The position numbers and the translations under genes are program-made. From Salinirubellus litoreus (GTDB taxonomy: Archaea; Halobacteriota; Halobacteria; Halobacteriales; Haloarculaceae), in contig NZ_CP147841.1 in NCBI RefSeq assembly GCF_037335815.1, positions 4,402,001 to 4,466,000 of the forward strand: a DNA stretch of 64,000 nt, given 5' to 3'. Shown here one piece after another: positions 1 through 7,901 of the stretch (its first letter is position 1; each line of letters begins with the position of its first letter). The notes under the pieces were generated by a model. It was not told where the DNA came from. It saw only the letters and a program-made list of their open reading frames with translations, and did not search any database.

Positions 1-1
1 G

Positions 2-1477
2 CCCCGCTCCGAGTCGACCTGGTCGATTGTCGCCCTCCTGCTGGTCCTCGCCGCGGTCGCCCCCTTCGCGGCGGGGACGGCGTCGGCCGCGTCCGACATC
101 GCCATCACCAACGTCACGGTCTCGACCGAGCAGCCGGCCCCCGGCCAGCTGGTGGAGATCCGGACGACCGTCAGGAGCGCCACGAACCAGTCGGAAGCCG
201 TGGAGATAACCGACGTGTACGTCCGACCCGAGGGCGGCTCCGGCGAGAAGGCCCGCGTCGAGGACGTCGGGACCGTCACCGGCGGACGGAGCCTGACGGT
301 CCCGCTGACGGTCGCGTTCGACGAGGCCGGCGTGAAGGACCTCCGGGTGTTCGTGGCCGGGCGGACGCCCGACGGCGAGTTCGTCCAGCGGAAGTACCCC
401 CTGACCGTCGTCGTCGGTGGCGACGGCCCCGGCCTGAACGTCGAGGCCGAGAACCCGAGCGTCGGCGGCGAGACGGCGGTCTCGGTCAACGTGACCAACG
501 GCGCGGCCGAGGAGATCCGCGACGTACGCCTGGTCGTGAACGGCTCGAACGTCGACGTCGAGAACCCCCGGCGTATCGCGGCGGTCCTCGAACCCGGCGG
601 CGAGCGGTCGTTCACGTACGCCACCACGTTCCTGCGGAACGCCTCGAGTACGCTGGACGCGACGCTCCGGTACACGACCGCGGGCGGACAGACCCGGACC
701 GTCTCCGAGCGCGTGACGGTCGGGACCGACCGGCTCTCCGCTACCGGCGAGCGGCCGCAGGTCGAACTCTCGGTGCGGGAGGCGGTGCCGGGCGCGACCC
801 GACCGGTGAACGTCACGGTCGCCAACGGTCTCGACCGCGAGGTCCGCCAGTTGCGGGTCGTCGCCGCCTCGCAGGAGGCCGAGTTCGAGGTCACCGAGCG
901 GGTCCGGGCCAACGTCTCGGCCGGCGAGGCGGTCACGCTGAGCTTCCCCGCCAGCGTCGAGGCGGCGGGCACCTACCCGGTGAACGTGACGCTCGCGTAC
1001 ACGGACGAGGGCGTTCGCCGCCAGGTGACCCGGACGTTCGAGGCGTCGTTCGGCGCGCCGCCGAATCCCGCGGAGGTGACCCTGACGAGCGTCGAGGCGG
1101 TCTCGACCGGCGGGACCGTCGAGATCTCGGCGACCGCGGGTAACGTCGGCTCCACCGAGGCCGAGGCCGTCGTCGCCTCCGTCGGGAACGCCTCCGAGGT
1201 CGAGTCGGCGGACTACTTCGTCGGGAACATCGACGCGAGCGACTTCTCCTCGTTCACGCTCCGGGCGAGCGTCGACGGGAACGTCTCGTCGGTCCCGCTC
1301 GAGGTCCGGTACGTCGTCGACGGCGTCGAGCGAACCACGACCACCGAGGTCCCCGTCGAGCGGCGCGTCGTCGACCGACCCGCCCCCGAGAGCGGCGGCG
1401 GGTTCCCGGTCGTCCCCGTGGTGGGGCTCGTCGTCGTGATCGTCCTCGGCGCGGTCGGCTACCGAAAGTGGCGGTGA
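2..1477 (+). CDS. Secreted, membrane-anchored CARDB-like protein (5' end outside window)
   Basis: The frame is open from base 2, so the start codon lies upstream; 491 residues are visible. It begins with a hydrophobic signal segment (LLLVLAAVAPFAAGTASA), continues as repeated beta-rich modules of about 100 residues of CARDB/COG1361 type, and ends with one transmembrane helix (VVPVVGLVVVIVLGAVGY) and a basic tail. Many NxT/NxS sites fit an exported haloarchaeal glycoprotein. The ATPase gene starts 6 nt after its stop, and two permease genes follow, so it is probably the extracytoplasmic partner of that ABC system, in the place that MacA holds in bacterial MacAB. This role is inferred from gene order. 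No catalytic motif is visible. Confidence 0.8.
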   Translation, partial: PRSESTWSIVALLLVLAAVAPFAAGTASAASDIAITNVTVSTEQPAPGQLVEIRTTVRSATNQSEAVEITDVYVRPEGGSGEKARVEDVGTVTGGRSLTVPLTVAFDEAGVKDLRVFVAGRTPDGEFVQRKYPLTVVVGGDGPGLNVEAENPSVGGETAVSVNVTNGAAEEIRDVRLVVNGSNVDVENPRRIAAVLEPGGERSFTYATTFLRNASSTLDATLRYTTAGGQTRTVSERVTVGTDRLSATGERPQVELSVREAVPGATRPVNVTVANGLDREVRQLRVVAASQEAEFEVTERVRANVSAGEAVTLSFPASVEAAGTYPVNVTLAYTDEGVRRQVTRTFEASFGAPPNPAEVTLTSVEAVSTGGTVEISATAGNVGSTEAEAVVASVGNASEVESADYFVGNIDASDFSSFTLRASVDGNVSSVPLEVRYVVDGVERTTTTEVPVERRVVDRPAPESGGGFPVVPVVGLVVVIVLGAVGYRKWR

Positions 1478-1483
1478 CCGACC

Positions 1484-2344
1484 GTGCCGGCAGACGATCC
1501 ACCGGCGGACCGCGCCGACGGCGACGACGAGCGACCCGGGGACGGGGAGCCCGCGTCGACAGCATCGGCCACATCGACTGCATCGACCGGACCGACCGCA
1601 CCGAACGCGGCGAACGGGCCGAACGCGGCGAACCCGAGGGGAACGCCGATCGTCCGCGGCGAGAACGTCGTCAAGGAGTACCGGACCGGTGACCAGACCA
1701 TCCGGGCGCTCAAGGGGATCGACTTCCGGATCGACCCGGGGGATTCGGTCGCCATCGTCGGCCCCTCCGGCAGCGGCAAATCGACGCTCCTGAACCTCCT
1801 CGGGTTACTCGACGTGCCCACCGAGGGGGAGGTCCGGCTCCGCGGCGAGGACGTGGCGACGCTCTCGGACGGCGAGCGCAACCGCGAGCGAAAGCGGACC
1901 ATCGGGTTCGTCTTCCAGAGCTTCTACCTCATCCCGACGCTGACCGCACTGGAGAACGTCGAGATGCCGCGGATGCTCGACCGAACGCCCCGGAAGACCC
2001 GCGAACGGGCGACGGAGCTCCTCGAACGGGTCGGCCTGGGTGACCGCACTGACCACGCGCCCGACGAGCTCTCCGGTGGGCAGAAACAGCGGGTCGCCAT
2101 CGCACGGTCACTCATCAACGACCCCGAGATCGTGCTCGCCGACGAGCCGACGGGGAACCTCGACCGGGACACCGGCGACCGCATCCTCGACCTGTTCGAG
2201 GAGCTCCGGACTGAGGAGGGGGTGGCGGTCGTCACGGTGACCCACGACGACTACGTCGCGGAGGCGGCCGACCGCGTGGTCGACCTCGTCGACGGCGAAC
2301 TCCGCGGCGAGACGGCACGTGCCGACGGCGGGGGCGAACCGTGA
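1484..2344 (+). CDS. ABC transporter ATP-binding protein, MacB/LolD type
   Basis: This 286-residue nucleotide-binding subunit has Walker A (GPSGSGKST, about 93-101), the Q-loop (VFQSF, about 143-147), the LSGGQ signature (about 196-200), Walker B ending ADE (about 215-221) and an H-loop (THDD). The sequence around EPTGNLD matches the LolD/MacB/FtsE branch, which drives mechanotransmission or export and not classical import. The GTG start adds about 55 residues of Asp-, Ala-, Thr- and Asn-rich sequence before the domain; a later start is possible, but no good ATG is present. Its stop overlaps the GTG of the first permease (GTGA), which implies translational coupling. Confidence 0.93.
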   Translation: MPADDPPADRADGDDERPGDGEPASTASATSTASTGPTAPNAANGPNAANPRGTPIVRGENVVKEYRTGDQTIRALKGIDFRIDPGDSVAIVGPSGSGKSTLLNLLGLLDVPTEGEVRLRGEDVATLSDGERNRERKRTIGFVFQSFYLIPTLTALENVEMPRMLDRTPRKTRERATELLERVGLGDRTDHAPDELSGGQKQRVAIARSLINDPEIVLADEPTGNLDRDTGDRILDLFEELRTEEGVAVVTVTHDDYVAEAADRVVDLVDGELRGETARADGGGEP

Positions 2345-3570
2345 CCGACAGCGACGCGGCCGACGACGGCGACGACCCCGGGGAACCGGCGATGAGCGGC
2401 GTCAGACGGATCGCCGCCCACGCGCCGACGGTCCTCCTGGCGCGCCGGAACGTCTCGCGGGCGACCGCCCGCTCGGCGCTCGCCGTCGTCGCGGTCGTCA
2501 TCGGCGTGGTGGCGATCGGGGCCATCGGGACGGGCGGGGAGGCGTTCAAGCAGGACCAGATGGAGGCCTACGAGGGGTTCGGCGGGACGGCGACGGTCAA
2601 CCCCGTCGTCTACGTGGACGAGGAGAACCCGGACCGGAACTTCTCGGACGCGGAGGTCGCGCGGATGCGCCGGGCGACCGAGGGGGCGACGGTCATGCCC
2701 GTCGTCCGGCCGTTCGACTCGCTCGTCCGGACCCCCTCCGGCGAGGCCATCGTCACCGCACAGGTCAAGGGTATCGAGGACCCGGGAGCGTTCTACGGGA
2801 CGGCCAACGGGACGATCCCGGGGAGCTGGCGGCAGGGGGTCGTCGTCGGCTCGCGGATCGCCGGCGAGAACGACATCGACCCCGGCGACCAGGTGACGGT
2901 CCTCGTCGAGGACCGGTTCGAGCGGACGTTCCGAGTGACCGCCGTGCTCGAACCCCAGGGGTTCGTCGACCCGCTCTCGGCCGACCAGTCGGTGTTCGTC
3001 CCGCTCGGACAGTTCGAGGACGCCGAGTACGGCGAGGTGATCGTGCAGGTCGACCCCACCACGGGCTCGATCGACGAGGCCGAGCGGGCCATCGAGTCGG
3101 AGTTCAACGGCCGTAGACGGAACGTCCACGTCTCCCAGGTCCAGCAGCAGCGCGAGCAGTTCGAGCAGTCGTTCGAGACGATCAACCGGTTCCTCATCGG
3201 CGTGGGGGCGATCTCGCTGCTGGTCGCGGCGGTCACCATCGCCAACACGCTGCTCATGTCCGTCATCGAGCGCGAGGGCGAGATCGGCGTGATGCGAGCG
3301 GTGGGCTACCCGAGGGGAGCCGTGGTCCGCCTGCTCGTGGCCGAGGCGACGATGCTCGGCATCCTCGGCGGCGCGGTCGGCGTGCCGATCGCCCTCGGCA
3401 TCGGCGCGGCCATCAACGCGTTCCTGGTCGGCGACCCGCTGGCGTTCACGCCGGCCGGGCTCCGGTACGTCGGGCTCGGGCTCGGATTTGGGGTGCTCAC
3501 GGCGCTGGTCGCCGGGGTCTACCCCGCCTGGAAGGCCGCGAACAAGCGACCCGCGGAGGCGTTCGACTGA
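2341..3570 (+). CDS. ABC transporter permease, FtsX/MacB type (first copy)
   Basis: The protein has 409 residues and the MacB layout: a short N-terminal cytoplasmic part, one helix at about 38-63, a large periplasmic-core-like domain at about 65-275, then three C-terminal helices (about 280-305, 330-355, 375-400) forming the FtsX domain. The pattern EREGEIGVMRAVGYPRG after the second helix is typical of FtsX permeases. The GTG start overlaps the ATPase stop by 4 nt. It is paralogous to the next permease (both share NVSRA-x-ARSALA and VVAIGAIG), so the pair probably forms a heterodimer served by the one ATPase. The substrate is unknown; lipoprotein or small-molecule extrusion is known for the wider family. 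Confidence 0.92.
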   Translation: MTDSDAADDGDDPGEPAMSGVRRIAAHAPTVLLARRNVSRATARSALAVVAVVIGVVAIGAIGTGGEAFKQDQMEAYEGFGGTATVNPVVYVDEENPDRNFSDAEVARMRRATEGATVMPVVRPFDSLVRTPSGEAIVTAQVKGIEDPGAFYGTANGTIPGSWRQGVVVGSRIAGENDIDPGDQVTVLVEDRFERTFRVTAVLEPQGFVDPLSADQSVFVPLGQFEDAEYGEVIVQVDPTTGSIDEAERAIESEFNGRRRNVHVSQVQQQREQFEQSFETINRFLIGVGAISLLVAAVTIANTLLMSVIEREGEIGVMRAVGYPRGAVVRLLVAEATMLGILGGAVGVPIALGIGAAINAFLVGDPLAFTPAGLRYVGLGLGFGVLTALVAGVYPAWKAANKRPAEAFD

Positions 3571-3644
3571 TGAGTCTACGAACCGCTCGGACGGACGGGA
3601 GATCGGACGTTCGACCGATCGACCCGCGGGGTGAGCGACGGTGA
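3570..3644 (+). CDS. 24-codon linking ORF between the two permease genes
   Basis: An ATG at 3570 overlaps the stop of the upstream permease (ATGA), and the TGA at 3642-3644 overlaps the GTG start of the downstream permease (GTGA). The predicted peptide has 24 residues and is Arg-rich (begins MSLRTARTDG, ends GERR). It could be a coupling leader that carries ribosomes across the 70-nt gap. It could equally be chance, because the downstream permease has its own GGGGTGA Shine-Dalgarno-like stretch at 3628-3634. No homology is recognised. Confidence 0.3.
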   Translation: MSLRTARTDGRSDVRPIDPRGERR

Positions 3645-4813
3645 ACCGGCTCTATCTGCTGGCGGGTCGGTTCCCGTCGGTCGTCATCGCGTGGCGGAAC
3701 GTCTCGCGGGCGAAGGCCCGCTCGGCGCTGGCGGCCGCGGCCATCGTCATCGGCGTGGTGGCGATCGGAGCCATCGGGGCCGGCGGCGCGGCGTTCAAGC
3801 AGAGTCAGTTCCAGACGATCCAGGAGCAGGGCGCGACGGACGTGTTCGTCCTCCCCGGGGTCGACAGCGAGGAGGACTACTTCGACCGCGAGGATCTGCT
3901 GGCGATCGAGGAGACCGTCGGTCCGGCGGGGGTCGTCGCCACGCGGGGCGGGGAGGCGGAGTGGGTGCGACGGGCGGGACGGCGGGAGTCGCTCTCGATC
4001 ACGTACATGAACGACCCGCGGTCGATGTACGAGGTCGGAGCCGGCGGGATCCCCGAGAACTGGCGGCGGAGCGTCGTCGTCTCGTACGGCTTCGCCGAGG
4101 AGTACGGGATCACCCCGGGCGACCGGCTCAGGCTCGTCCGGGAACGGGAGAGCGGGACGGGGACGGTCGAGACCGAGTCGGTCCACCGCGTCGTCGCCGT
4201 GCTGGCCGAAACCCAGGGGTTCAGTTCGAGCGAGGTCTACCTCCCGGTCGAGCAGGCGTCGGCCCGCCGGTACGACCAGGTCCGGGTGACGACCCGGTCG
4301 GTCGACCGGGCGGAGTCGACCGCCGACGCGCTCCGCGAGCGGTTCAACGACCGCAAGGACCGGCTGCTGGTGTTCGAACTCACTTCGCTCGTCCGCCTGC
4401 TCAAGACCATCGTGAACGGGATCAACGCCTTCCTCACCGGCCTGGGTTCGATCTCGCTGCTGGTCGCCGGCGTCTCGATCACGAACACGATGCTGATGGC
4501 GGTGATCAAGCGCCGCGAGGAGATCGGCGTCCTCCGGGCGGTGGGCTACCGGAAGGCCGACATCGTGCGGATACTGCTGGTCGAGGCGATGGTCCTCGGG
4601 TCGATCGGCGTCGTCGTCGGGATGGCGATCGCGCTCGTGGTCGCGATGGCGGCGAACGCGGTGTTCCTCGGCGACCCGCTGGCGTTCACCGGCGACGCGC
4701 TGTTCTACCTGATCGGCGCGGCGGCGTTCGGCGTCCTGACGAGCCTGCTGGCCGGGGCCTATCCGGCCTGGCGGGCGGCCAACGAGCGGCCCGTGGAGGC
4801 GCTGCGCGGGTGA
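3641..4813 (+). CDS. ABC transporter permease, FtsX/MacB type (second copy)
   Basis: This 390-residue paralogue of the preceding permease has the same arrangement: an N-terminal helix after NVSRAKARSALA, a large extracytoplasmic domain, and three C-terminal helices with KRREEIGVLRAVGYRKAD as the FtsX signature. The GTG start is chosen because it directly precedes the conserved N-terminal region and has a Shine-Dalgarno-like GGGGTGA 6 nt upstream. With the two upstream genes it completes a four-gene export-type ABC system. The C-terminus (YPAWRAANERPVEALRG) is standard for the family. Confidence 0.92.
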   Translation: MNRLYLLAGRFPSVVIAWRNVSRAKARSALAAAAIVIGVVAIGAIGAGGAAFKQSQFQTIQEQGATDVFVLPGVDSEEDYFDREDLLAIEETVGPAGVVATRGGEAEWVRRAGRRESLSITYMNDPRSMYEVGAGGIPENWRRSVVVSYGFAEEYGITPGDRLRLVRERESGTGTVETESVHRVVAVLAETQGFSSSEVYLPVEQASARRYDQVRVTTRSVDRAESTADALRERFNDRKDRLLVFELTSLVRLLKTIVNGINAFLTGLGSISLLVAGVSITNTMLMAVIKRREEIGVLRAVGYRKADIVRILLVEAMVLGSIGVVVGMAIALVVAMAANAVFLGDPLAFTGDALFYLIGAAAFGVLTSLLAGAYPAWRAANERPVEALRG

Positions 4814-4855
4814 CGTGACGGCCGGTCGATCCAGCCGTTCCCGTCCCTCGCTCGC

Positions 4856-5251
4856 TCAGTCCCCGTCCGCAAGCCGGTAGTACGTCGTCGTCCCGTCGCC
4901 GGTCTCGACCTCGCGGGACTCGACGGTCCCCTCCTCGACCAGCGCCGCCAGCGCCTCGTCCACGTCGTCGACGACGATGGCACTCGCGGTGATCGTCCCG
5001 CTGATATCGACCAGGCCGTCGGCGGCGGCCCCGATCCCGGAGAGCAGGCCCCGACGCCCGCCCTCCGATTCGAGCATCGGGCTGAAGTCCACGCCCAGCA
5101 CGATCTCCCGCTCCGTGAACGCCCGGTCCCGCCGCTCGCTCAGGAACGACGTGATGAGGCGTTTCTCCTCCTCGATGGGGTCCTCCTCGCTCCCGGAGTC
5201 GTCCCCGTCGTCGACCGTCCCGGAGTCGAACTCGTCGGTGCTGATCGGCAC
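4856..5251 (-). CDS. Small winged-helix-like protein, function unknown
   Basis: The predicted product has 131 residues from a GTG start at 5251. The frame is open further upstream, but the extra sequence is Pro/Gly/Arg-rich and unlike a haloarchaeal N-terminus. It has an acidic N-terminal tail (about 1-25), a helical segment (EEEKRLITSFLSERRDRAFTE) resembling the first helix of a winged-helix fold, a Gly-rich middle, and a C-terminal wing-like end (ALVEEGTVESREVETGDG, then TTTYYRL). The fold assignment is by pattern only and I do not recognise the family. It is convergent with the ABC operon and separated from it by 42 bp. Confidence 0.6.
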   Translation of the reverse strand: MPISTDEFDSGTVDDGDDSGSEEDPIEEEKRLITSFLSERRDRAFTEREIVLGVDFSPMLESEGGRRGLLSGIGAAADGLVDISGTITASAIVVDDVDEALAALVEEGTVESREVETGDGTTTYYRLADGD

Positions 5252-5518
5252 GCCCGCGAGTCGGACCCCGGGGCCCAAAGACGTGCTGGTCGTCGCTCGA
5301 TTCGGTCGTTCGACCGGACCGGAACCGGGGCCTGAGGTCTCCCGATCCGGACCGGAATCCGTACCGTGGTACGGTGCCGTCCATCGGCGGGACACGTAGC
5401 ACGGACCGGAACAGGCTCGAGGTGCTCACCGAGTCCCCCGGTCAATGGGAGACCGTACGATCGACCGGTCGGCCACGGAGGCACAAGACTCAGGCCGTTT
5501 CGCCGTGGATCGCCCACC

Positions 5519-5632
5519 ATGGACGGACCGAGCTCCGAGACCGGGCAGGACGGGGACGAGGAGGAGGCGGACGAGCGAATAAACCGACGGCTCGACCGCG
5601 TTCTGAACTTCCTGGCGACGTACCTCCCCTGA
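5519..5632 (+). CDS. Possible 37-residue acidic small protein
   Basis: ATG at 5519 opens a 37-residue frame with an acidic N-terminus (MDGPSSETGQDGDEEEADER) followed by an amphipathic helix-like tail (RRLDRVLNFLATYLP). The amino-acid bias fits a haloarchaeal protein better than random sequence does. It lies alone between two minus-strand genes and no family is recognised. It could be a genuine microprotein or chance. Confidence 0.35.
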   Translation: MDGPSSETGQDGDEEEADERINRRLDRVLNFLATYLP

Positions 5633-5752
5633 TCCCGTCGTCCGAGTACGTCGTCTCATCGACCCGGCGACGGGGAAGTGACCACGCGGGGAACCCCCGG
5701 TAGCGCGCCGGTCCCAGCCTCCCGTCCGCCCTTCCGGGCGACGCCCGGTAGC

Positions 5753-7000
5753 TCACCCCCCGGCGTCCCGGGAATCGGGCGAGGCGACCACGTCGGCGTC
5801 GGCCATCCCCCGGCCGTCGAACTCGGCGACGAACCCGTCGAGCCGGCTCGCACTCTGCGCGCCAGGGAGCCGGCGGTCGGCGGTCCGGCACTCGCCGTCG
5901 ACGCCCAGGCGGTCACAGACGAGGTCGGCGGTCGACTCGGCCATCCGCCGGTAGGTGGTCAGCTTCCCGCCGACGACGCTCACGAGGTTTCCGACGCCCG
6001 CCTCGGCGTGGTCGAGTCTGAAGAACCCCCGCGAGATGCCGCGGCCGCCGCGCTCGTCCTCGTCGGGGGCGTACAGCGGACGCACGCCCCACCACGTCCG
6101 GCTCTCGGGTGCGTCGGCGACGGGCGGGAGCATGGCCGCACACTCCGCGAACGTCTCGGCGACCTCCCACTCCTCGGTGGGGTAGTCGTCGGGGTCCTCG
6201 ACCGGGACGCTGGTCGTCCCGAGGACGACCTCCGAGTCGTGCGGGACGACGATGTCGCCGTCGTCGGGTGCGCGACACCGGTTCAGCACGGGGCCGAGGC
6301 CGTCGTACTCGACGGAGACCATCACCCCCCGCGTGGGACGCATCTCGACGTCGACGCCGGCCATCGCACCCACCCGTTCGGCCCACGCGCCGGCCGCGTT
6401 GACGACGTAGTCGGGGTCGATCCGGGCGTCGACGGCCCCGCCGACCTCGACGCCGGCGACGCGACCGTCCGAGACGGTCATCCCCTCGACCGGGGCGTGG
6501 GGGTGGACGTCAGCGCCGTGTTCGCGGGCGTCGGCCGCGTTGGCGGCGACCAGCCGCGAGGGGTAGACCACGGCGTCGGGCACGGCCATCGCACGCTCGA
6601 CGCCGGCCGAGAGGTCCGGCACGCGCTCCCTGGCCTCGTCCCCGTCGAGGACCGTGGTCGGGATACCGGCCGCCTCGCAGGCGTCGCGCTTGGCCTCGAA
6701 GTAGTCGGGGTCATCCCCTTCTAGCTGGACGAACAGCCCGCCCGTGTCACGGACGCACTCCCCCGCGATATCCCGGAGGACGCGGTTCTCCTCGATGCAC
6801 TCCTCCGCGCCGATCGGGTCGGACTCGACGTAGCGCGCCCCGCTGTGGAGCAGGCCGTGCGAGCGACCGGACGTCCCGCTCGCGAGACCGTCCCGGTCGA
6901 CGAGCGTGACGTCCACGCCGCGGAGCGCGAGGTCGCGGGCGACGCCGGCCCCCGTCGCGCCGCCGCCGATCACGAGGACTGTCCTCGAGGTCGAGCGCAT
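5753..7000 (-). CDS. FAD-dependent glycerol-3-phosphate dehydrogenase-like protein (GlpA type, short)
   Basis: The 415-residue flavoprotein has an N-terminal Rossmann dinucleotide motif (GGGATGAGVARD, about 9-20) and the DAO/GlpA hallmark SGTSGRSHGLLHSGARY, in which the HGLLHSG stretch lies by the FAD. The C-terminal DAO half carries VVGGKLTTYRRMAE. Family members oxidise sn-glycerol-3-phosphate and pass electrons to quinone. The start is the ATG at 7000; an upstream in-frame GTG would only add a short extension. Canonical GlpA proteins are about 540-580 residues and carry a C-terminal BFD-like [2Fe-2S] domain; here the protein ends soon after the DAO domain. No glpB, glpC or glpK is adjacent. 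Confidence 0.82.
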   Translation of the reverse strand: MRSTSRTVLVIGGGATGAGVARDLALRGVDVTLVDRDGLASGTSGRSHGLLHSGARYVESDPIGAEECIEENRVLRDIAGECVRDTGGLFVQLEGDDPDYFEAKRDACEAAGIPTTVLDGDEARERVPDLSAGVERAMAVPDAVVYPSRLVAANAADAREHGADVHPHAPVEGMTVSDGRVAGVEVGGAVDARIDPDYVVNAAGAWAERVGAMAGVDVEMRPTRGVMVSVEYDGLGPVLNRCRAPDDGDIVVPHDSEVVLGTTSVPVEDPDDYPTEEWEVAETFAECAAMLPPVADAPESRTWWGVRPLYAPDEDERGGRGISRGFFRLDHAEAGVGNLVSVVGGKLTTYRRMAESTADLVCDRLGVDGECRTADRRLPGAQSASRLDGFVAEFDGRGMADADVVASPDSRDAGG

Positions 7001-7102
7001 GCCCGTGCTTCGGTCGGGGACGGAAAACACCTGCCGGTAGCGGTATTCGAGGTGGTCAGCGTCACGGGCGTCACGGGCCCGACCAGCCGGCTACGGGCTC
7101 GG

Positions 7103-7819
7103 CTACCGCTGCAGGTGCTCTTCCAGACACACCTCGACGATCGATCCGGCGATGGCCGCGCCGCCGGCGAGCGGATCGAGCTTCGACTCCCCCGCGCGCT
7201 CGCGGTAGTCGATGGGCATCTCGCGGACCCGATACCCCCGCAGGAGCGGCCGGAGGAGGAGTTCCGCCGAGAGGCCGGTGTTCTCCGTCCACCGGATCGA
7301 GTCGATCACCTCGCGTCGGTACGCCCGCATCCCGGTCGTGGTGTCGTGGACGCGCTCGCCCACGAGCGCGCTGGCGAGGAGCGCGAACGCGGCGTTCCCG
7401 TACCGGTTCAGGGCCGGCATCGCGTCGGCCCCGTGGTAGAGCCGGTCGCCGCTCACGACGTCGTAGCCCTCGTTGATCGCGTCGAGGAACGCCGGAAGGT
7501 ACTCCATCGGGTAGGTGTCGTCGCAGTCGGTCGTGACGACCACCGGGCGGTCGGCGGCGAGCAGCCCCTCGCGGACGGCGACGCCGTACCCCTGGGGCTC
7601 CTGTTCGATCACCGTCGCGCCGTGTTCCCGGGCGATCTCCGGCGTCCGGTCGGAGGAGCCGTCCACACAGACGACCTCGGCCGCCCCATCGGTCACCTCC
7701 CGGATGTCGGTCAGCACGGTGCCGATGGCCGCCGCCTCGTTGTACGTCCCCATCACGACGGTGACGTCCGAGAACGTGTACTCGTCGATGCGTTCCGCGC
7801 GCTCGGTCCGGGAGCTCAT
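7103..7819 (-). CDS. Family 2 glycosyltransferase, dolichol-phosphate sugar synthase-like
   Basis: The protein has 238 residues. The GT2 nucleotide-sugar fold is clear: TVVMGTYNEAAAIG near residue 20, CVDGSSDRTPEIA, and the metal/nucleotide site TTDCDDTYP at about 95-103. There are no C-terminal membrane helices, so it resembles soluble dolichol-phosphate mannose/glucose synthases (AglJ/AglD-like domains) that charge dolichol phosphate for archaeal N-glycosylation. A metal-box palindrome sits 32 bp upstream (7852-7867), with a TTTAAT element between box and gene. It follows the GMC oxidoreductase gene by 82 bp. Sugar and acceptor cannot be read from sequence. Confidence 0.85.
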   Translation of the reverse strand: MSSRTERAERIDEYTFSDVTVVMGTYNEAAAIGTVLTDIREVTDGAAEVVCVDGSSDRTPEIAREHGATVIEQEPQGYGVAVREGLLAADRPVVVTTDCDDTYPMEYLPAFLDAINEGYDVVSGDRLYHGADAMPALNRYGNAAFALLASALVGERVHDTTTGMRAYRREVIDSIRWTENTGLSAELLLRPLLRGYRVREMPIDYRERAGESKLDPLAGGAAIAGSIVEVCLEEHLQR

Positions 7820-7851
7820 TACCCGAAGGCGTACCTCGTCCCGCTTTAATT

Positions 7852-7867
7852 TTTAGATCGGCCTAAA
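7852..7867 (-). promoter_or_regulatory. Metal-box palindrome a, upstream of the GT2 gene
   Basis: The sequence is TTTAGA-TCGG-CCTAAA, one mismatch from the shared TTTAGG-N4-CCTAAA palindrome. It lies in the 82-bp gap between the GMC oxidoreductase stop and the glycosyltransferase start. The resemblance to DtxR/IdeR-type half-sites is established knowledge; occupancy here is inferred. Confidence 0.7.
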
Positions 7868-7901
7868 TCGTCGGGGGAGGAGACCGCGGCAACCGGGGGT
7901 G

